Shown piece after piece: positions 59,226 through 64,000 of a DNA stretch of 64,000 nt. Within the stretch, counting starts at the first letter, position 1. Every line of letters begins with the position of its first letter. A program made the position numbers and the translations under genes. The notes below the pieces were generated by a model that had not been told where the DNA came from, ran no database searches, and saw only the letters and a list, made by a program, of their open reading frames with translations. Origin of the DNA: Notospermus geniculatus (lineage: Eukaryota > Nemertea > Pilidiophora > Heteronemertea > Lineidae); NCBI GenBank assembly GCA_002633025.1, contig NMRB01000391.1, positions 1 to 64,000 on the forward strand, given 5' to 3'.

Positions 59226-59890
59226 AAGTGACGTGAACATGGAGGTCTGGTTCCTTTCACGAAAACACCCCAGGAAAACACCTTTATTGATAAAAACTAA
59301 TCACCGGCATGTTAGCTCAGCACTTCTATTAAATAAGATGAAGTTTCCTTTGCCACCAAAAAAGTAATGTATAATTGAACGTTCTGTTTATTCTATGAAC
59401 GTCATGCCAAAAAATCAGAACCTCAGAGAGATGTTCGCCTACCGACACATTCATTCCATCATATTATTACTGATTAAATTCCAAGACCAAAGATGGAGCG
59501 TTCCGCCGGTCCCCGGCTTACCATAGGCAGTTACGCGGTCCCCAGCCTAAATCCCAGTAAACGAGGCAAGTAATCGGCCTGCTTACAATCTGTAATAGAC
59601 ATCGATTTCAGCCGGCAGTATCTCTAATCACGGATGAATGTCATTATTATACCGATTTGGGAGTTCGGCTTGAATAATGGCTGTATTCCACTGGTTTCGT
59701 TGGTGGAAATTTCACATGCGAGCATTGTAAAAGCGTCATAAAGCCATCACTATTTCCCACGTCAGCAACATTGATTTGCATTGTATGTGAATTATCTTAA
59801 TGAAGAGACAGATATGAATGTATTTCTCAGTAGGTTCTGGATTGGCGTTTTTTTAGACCGATCAAAACAAGAATAACTGGTAGGACAGTT

Positions 59891-60290
59891 GGCTAGGCCT
59901 TGACGTAAATGTCATTTCGGTACATCCATTTAAGGGATCTTCATGACACAGCCACATTGCATGGTGGTAGGATGCAACAGCTTTCGTTCTTGAGAGTCAG
60001 AATCCACCCTGTGAATCGTGTCCGACGAGGCAGCTAGTCGGAGTCCACGTTATGAATCGTTCCCTACAAGAGAGCAAGTAGGACAGCAGTTGGCCAGACT
60101 TTGACGTCAATGTCATTTCGGTGCACTCATTCAAGGGGTCTTCCTTGCGCAGTCAGTATTCATGGTGATCTCAGGATGCCGACAGCTTTTGTTCTTGAGA
60201 GTCAACGCCCCACGTATTGCGAATCTGCCAACGAGAGATTGAGTGAGGGCCAATTCGTACTTGCTCGCGGACGGTCAAGCGCATGAAACT
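59891..60290. repeat. Two-copy tandem repeat of about 200 bp (unit B)
   Basis: Counterpart of 53102-53507; starts TTGGCTAGGCCTTGACGTAA and repeats as TTGGCCAGACTTTGACGTCA near 60090. Confidence 0.65.
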
Positions 60291-60373
60291 GATCGCAGGT
60301 TTCCCAAGCGTGAATGTGCGCACACATTGAAATTGATCATAGTCGGCGTAAAATCCGGACCGAGTATGAACCA
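60251..60373. mobile_element. ATTCATACT-ended element (unit B)
   Basis: Counterpart of 53462-53585; the left terminus has one change (ATTCGTACT). Confidence 0.5.
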
Positions 60374-60874
60374 ACCCTCAGAGCCCACGTTGCGAATCGT
60401 GCCCGACGAGAGTATAAACTGTAGTCGCTTCAGAACATTCTGGTTGACGAAATCGAATCATCTTCGCCACCGTCATCAACAGTTTCCTTGAGAAACGGAT
60501 CTGTCGTCATTATGTTGTCTCATTGTCCTTCAGCCGCGCTGATCCTTAATAATCACCAAGAGACACTCACCGGAAGCCAGTAACGAACTCAACAACCCCT
60601 GAAGCAGGCGAGTAATGACATGTGTCCAGGTAAATTGACATTCTTGCCAACCAAATGGTCATTCCTCCCACGACTTGAAACCTATTAGCGGAAACGCTAA
60701 ATAATTTATGCTTTCCAACCGTTAATGGATGGTGCGCCTGATACCCCATGCATGAGCTGCCACGTCGGTCAAGATATGTGTCAGTCTCACTACCACCATC
60801 TCAAGGAGAAACCATCCGAAGATACATTACGACCGGTGACGCAAGCTGGACACGATGGAACCACGTCACACTCT

Positions 60875-61292
60875 CGGGCAGCATACCAGGCGAGGTGGGG
60901 GCGATATCGCGAGCGATCCAGGCCGACCGCACAGAAAGTCCGATAGCGCTACCGGCGCCTATCGGCAGTTAGTTGTAACGCATTTTCCCATTAACTAAAC
61001 CACCGATAGGCAACGACAACACTATCGGACTTCCTGTGCGGTCACCCTGATCACCACCGATCCCCTCGCCAGTCACCGCAGACTCGGCGATGTCGGTTTT
61101 GTGTGTGCGGTGTTTGGCGATATGCTCAGCGACAAGCGATTCCTCTCGCCACAAAATCAAACCAGTTTGATATTAGGCAATCATCGCTGGCGAGAAGATT
61201 CCACGCATCGCATCGCTGTCCAGCGCACACCAGGCGTCGACAGCGGACTTTTCCCGGTGGCGATCGCCCTCTCCTCGCCTGGTGTGCTGCCG
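60875..61292. mobile_element. Palindromic element with GGGCAGCA termini (unit B)
   Basis: Counterpart of 54088-54504 with a few substitutions (GGGCAGCATACCAGG at the left). Confidence 0.8.
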
Positions 61293-64000
61293 GTTTTACG
61301 GGACTGCCACACTCGTCCACAGTGGTTCTTGGCTAATTATAGTCACTAATCAAGACTCCGATGACAAGTTGTATTTTCATAACCTGAACCATACAAGCCT
61401 GAGAGTCGCCACTGATTTAACATAAACATGAACCCTCCAGACGTAATAAAAAATCACTGATTAGATGACAAAACCATAGAAAATTAGATCACATGTTTCG
61501 AGATGAGCTGATTGCTTTGATTCCCCTGTCACCTTATGAAATCCGCCTGCCTTTCCGAGCATGAACGTAAGGATATTACAGCTGATACGTTTTGACTGGG
61601 GAAGCCATTCATAGGCAACAGGTATCGCTGGATGTAACCAAGCTTGCCATTGGACAGAAATAAAAACAACCATCAATCGCTGACGAGTTGTCGTCTGCTG
61701 ATGGTACGTGGTAAAAATATCTGCCTTGGTCTGACAGTGGTAATGACCTCACGCATTTGACGAATAAAAACTAAAATCCGAATGACACTCTTCATCCAGT
61801 AGCGATTCTTTTGACCAGCAGCCTCCTTATTTGCATGTCATGTCAACTATCGGTGGTATTTTCTGCCAACGGGAAAGTGAAAGGGGGATGATCTCGCAGA
61901 TGGATTTGAAGAGAGAATGTTGCAACGTTGTTCCCAAACGCTGTTCATCAACAACCCACAAAGTGCTGTCGAAGACCAATCTGATATTGAAAACGGCAGA
62001 TATGTCATCCGACTTTCCTGACATCCGGTCTATCCTGAGGCCTTTCAGTAGAACTCAGAGGATCTGTTCATTTAGACCTGGAGCGACGATCTTTATACAC
62101 CTGATTAGCCTTCAGAAACTTTGATGAAAGAAGACAATTTGCGTGTGTGCCTACTGATGCTTTTCCAATATCAGTGCTTTTTCAATAAAATCTCTCGCCT
62201 CGACTTAAAATCGTTTTTTATTGGGATGCACTCAGTGATAAGAGTAGCTGATGGAGCAATAAAAATTCGGAAAGATCCGACATTGCTTTGCCTGCAGCCT
62301 GAGTGTCATCCTACCTCTGTGTAGTCAAAGATCTATGTTTGAACACCGAAAACAAATAGCAAGCTATTTGACTGGTAATCCAATTTAGGAGTCATAAACA
62401 GGCAAGAACCTGTAACGACATTCTTTCTCAGCGAATCTAAAGGAGAATATGTTTACCATGGTTGTTTACTTGATTGGTTGTCTGTTTTCAATCCGACAGC
62501 ATGGCTTTGGGTTTATTGTGACAAAGTGTTGTATCGCATAGAACATCTCCTTGGGTGGGTGTCCCCCAAGAGGAAGCCAAAGTAGCCCAACGACACGGTG
62601 CCTTGCTGCGTGGGAATCGGCCGGAGAGGTGCACGGCAACGCCTCTAGTGCACGATGAAGCGTCCTAGCTTTCAGAATAAGGGGTCCGCCAAGATTTCTT
62701 CGGGGAAAGTCTACTTGACATGCGATCTCTCTGAATATCATTGGTGGAAAGAATAGGAGGATGTCGTGAACGATCAGTCAGAAAGGAGAAAAAATACCTC
62801 TTAGGAGAACTCGTCATATACTTCATAACTTAGATATATTCCCCTATCGTGCAAGGCGCCACAGCGATCACATCAAACCTTTTACATTTCGACTGAAATC
62901 AACGCCTCTTATCTGCCTGAGCTCAATTCCTGTGGGAAATCAGAAATCGATTGTGACGTTTACTGCTCAACAAATGGCCTCATCAGAACCACCCGGACGA
63001 CCTGTGCTTGACGTGTTCTCGGGCTTACCGTGTCTAAATCTGTCTCGAGGACACCGTCTCTCAACGCGAAATCACCCAGACATTTCGACGTGCAGTTACA
63101 GCAGGATGGTGTATAGGGGACGATTTGACCAAGTCCCCAAGGCTTACAATTACCAGAAAATCTAGTACGGTTGACTTTTCCACCGCCCATTACAAATCAA
63201 ATGGGTGGCATTTTGTCAATCGGATTCTCTGCGCTTGACAGCTTCGCTTGTAATCAACAAACATGCTTGAAATCAACAACAGGACGAAATACCTTATAGG
63301 CGATTTGGTAATACGACTATTAAAACCAGTGAAGCGTCCAAATGAATGGCTATTGATGGCGTTGTCAACAGGTGTATGGGTGTGTGGTATGGATCTACCT
63401 TACCATTGAGAATTTATGGTATTTACTTTCGTTAAGGCGGGCACGCACCGAAACCGGATTCCGGTGCGTTTTCCGCGAGCCATCCGATATTAAATTTGCA
63501 CACAGACATCTTGCGGGGGGCGCCTTGAGGTTTAGGCCTATACTCATGGTACGCAGATTGACCATCGTGTTTCAGAATAACGTAGCGTCCTTTGTTGTTA
63601 TGCGGTTTCATTGATGGCTTTACCGAGTGTGCCAGTGCAAAAGCCAAGTGGCGGAGAGCATCGACATATTCCTTTTGCAGCATGTAATGTGGTAAATTTT
63701 TGAAATCATTGAGAAGAACAGCGCCAGCAAAATCGTGTAAGTTGATCAGGCCCGCTAAAATCAACTTATTTTTAGTATGGCATCGATGTCTTATAGTTAG
63801 ACACCCACTTTCGCTTAAAAGCAGATACCTTGTTTTTTCTATTAAATATACCGCATAGTAAAATTGCATAACGTCGCCATTTTCCCTCGGGTGTTCGCTT
63901 GACTACATCAGCTCATCAGCACGACTAACTTAATTTCTCCTCTTTCAACATGATCTATTAGAAAAACATTGTGTATTGTAAAGTTGCAGATTGAATGCAG

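Larger units (their letters stand above)
58077..64000. repeat. 7.7 kb direct repeat, unit B (cut by the window end)
   Basis: It follows unit A directly and stops, at the window end, at the point matching 58003 in unit A, about 73 bases before that unit's end. Without unit A's three private blocks it is 5.9 kb. No recognised gene. Confidence 0.93.

Overview
The window is nuclear DNA from an animal. Genes are split by GT-AG introns, polyadenylation signals are AATAAA, and the non-coding DNA is full of short palindromic transposons and tRNA-derived SINE pieces. The recurring words AGGCCTA and ACATGTAC and the many presence/absence insertions between near-identical copies suggest a highly heterozygous marine invertebrate (lophotrochozoan or non-vertebrate deuterostome). 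I cannot fix the phylum from the sequence alone.

Three protein-coding genes are recognisable, all on the + strand. (1) Positions 223-2855 hold the last nine exons of NAA35, the auxiliary subunit of the NatC N-terminal acetyltransferase; its 5' half lies outside the window. (2) Positions 3703-6454 hold a complete six-exon GPATCH3 gene (G-patch protein, 554 aa). (3) Positions 10855-40139 hold a seven-exon Cys-loop receptor gene, a nicotinic acetylcholine receptor subunit of the non-alpha type (550 aa). It has a 14.6 kb first intron, complete TM1-TM4, and no vicinal cysteine pair in loop C. NAA35 and GPATCH3 look like compact housekeeping genes 0.85 kb apart. The receptor gene is spread over 29 kb and is loaded with transposon-derived palindromes.

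The right part of the window is dominated by large direct duplications. A 4.6 kb unit carrying the last receptor exon (TM3, cytoplasmic loop, TM4) and its 3' UTR is present twice (38632-43247 and 43248-47515). A 7.7 kb gene-free unit starts at 50377 and is repeated from 58077 to beyond the window end. A 0.79 kb unit in receptor intron 1 is also repeated, and there the two copies are separated by a single N (20877). In each case the copies differ mainly by whole MITE or SINE insertions and small indels. That is what two alleles of a heterozygous genome look like when an assembler places them side by side, so haplotype artefact must be excluded before these are called real duplications.

The most distinctive sequence-level signal is a set of modular palindromic elements. 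Several families share a short fixed terminus (GGGAGKTTTCGCAA with TA target duplications; GGGCC-ended; ATTCATACT-ended) but have quite different inner arms. Duplicate copies give empty sites for several insertions. I found no CRISPR array, rRNA gene, intact tRNA gene or full-length transposase gene. Positions 47516-64000 contain no recognisable protein-coding gene.
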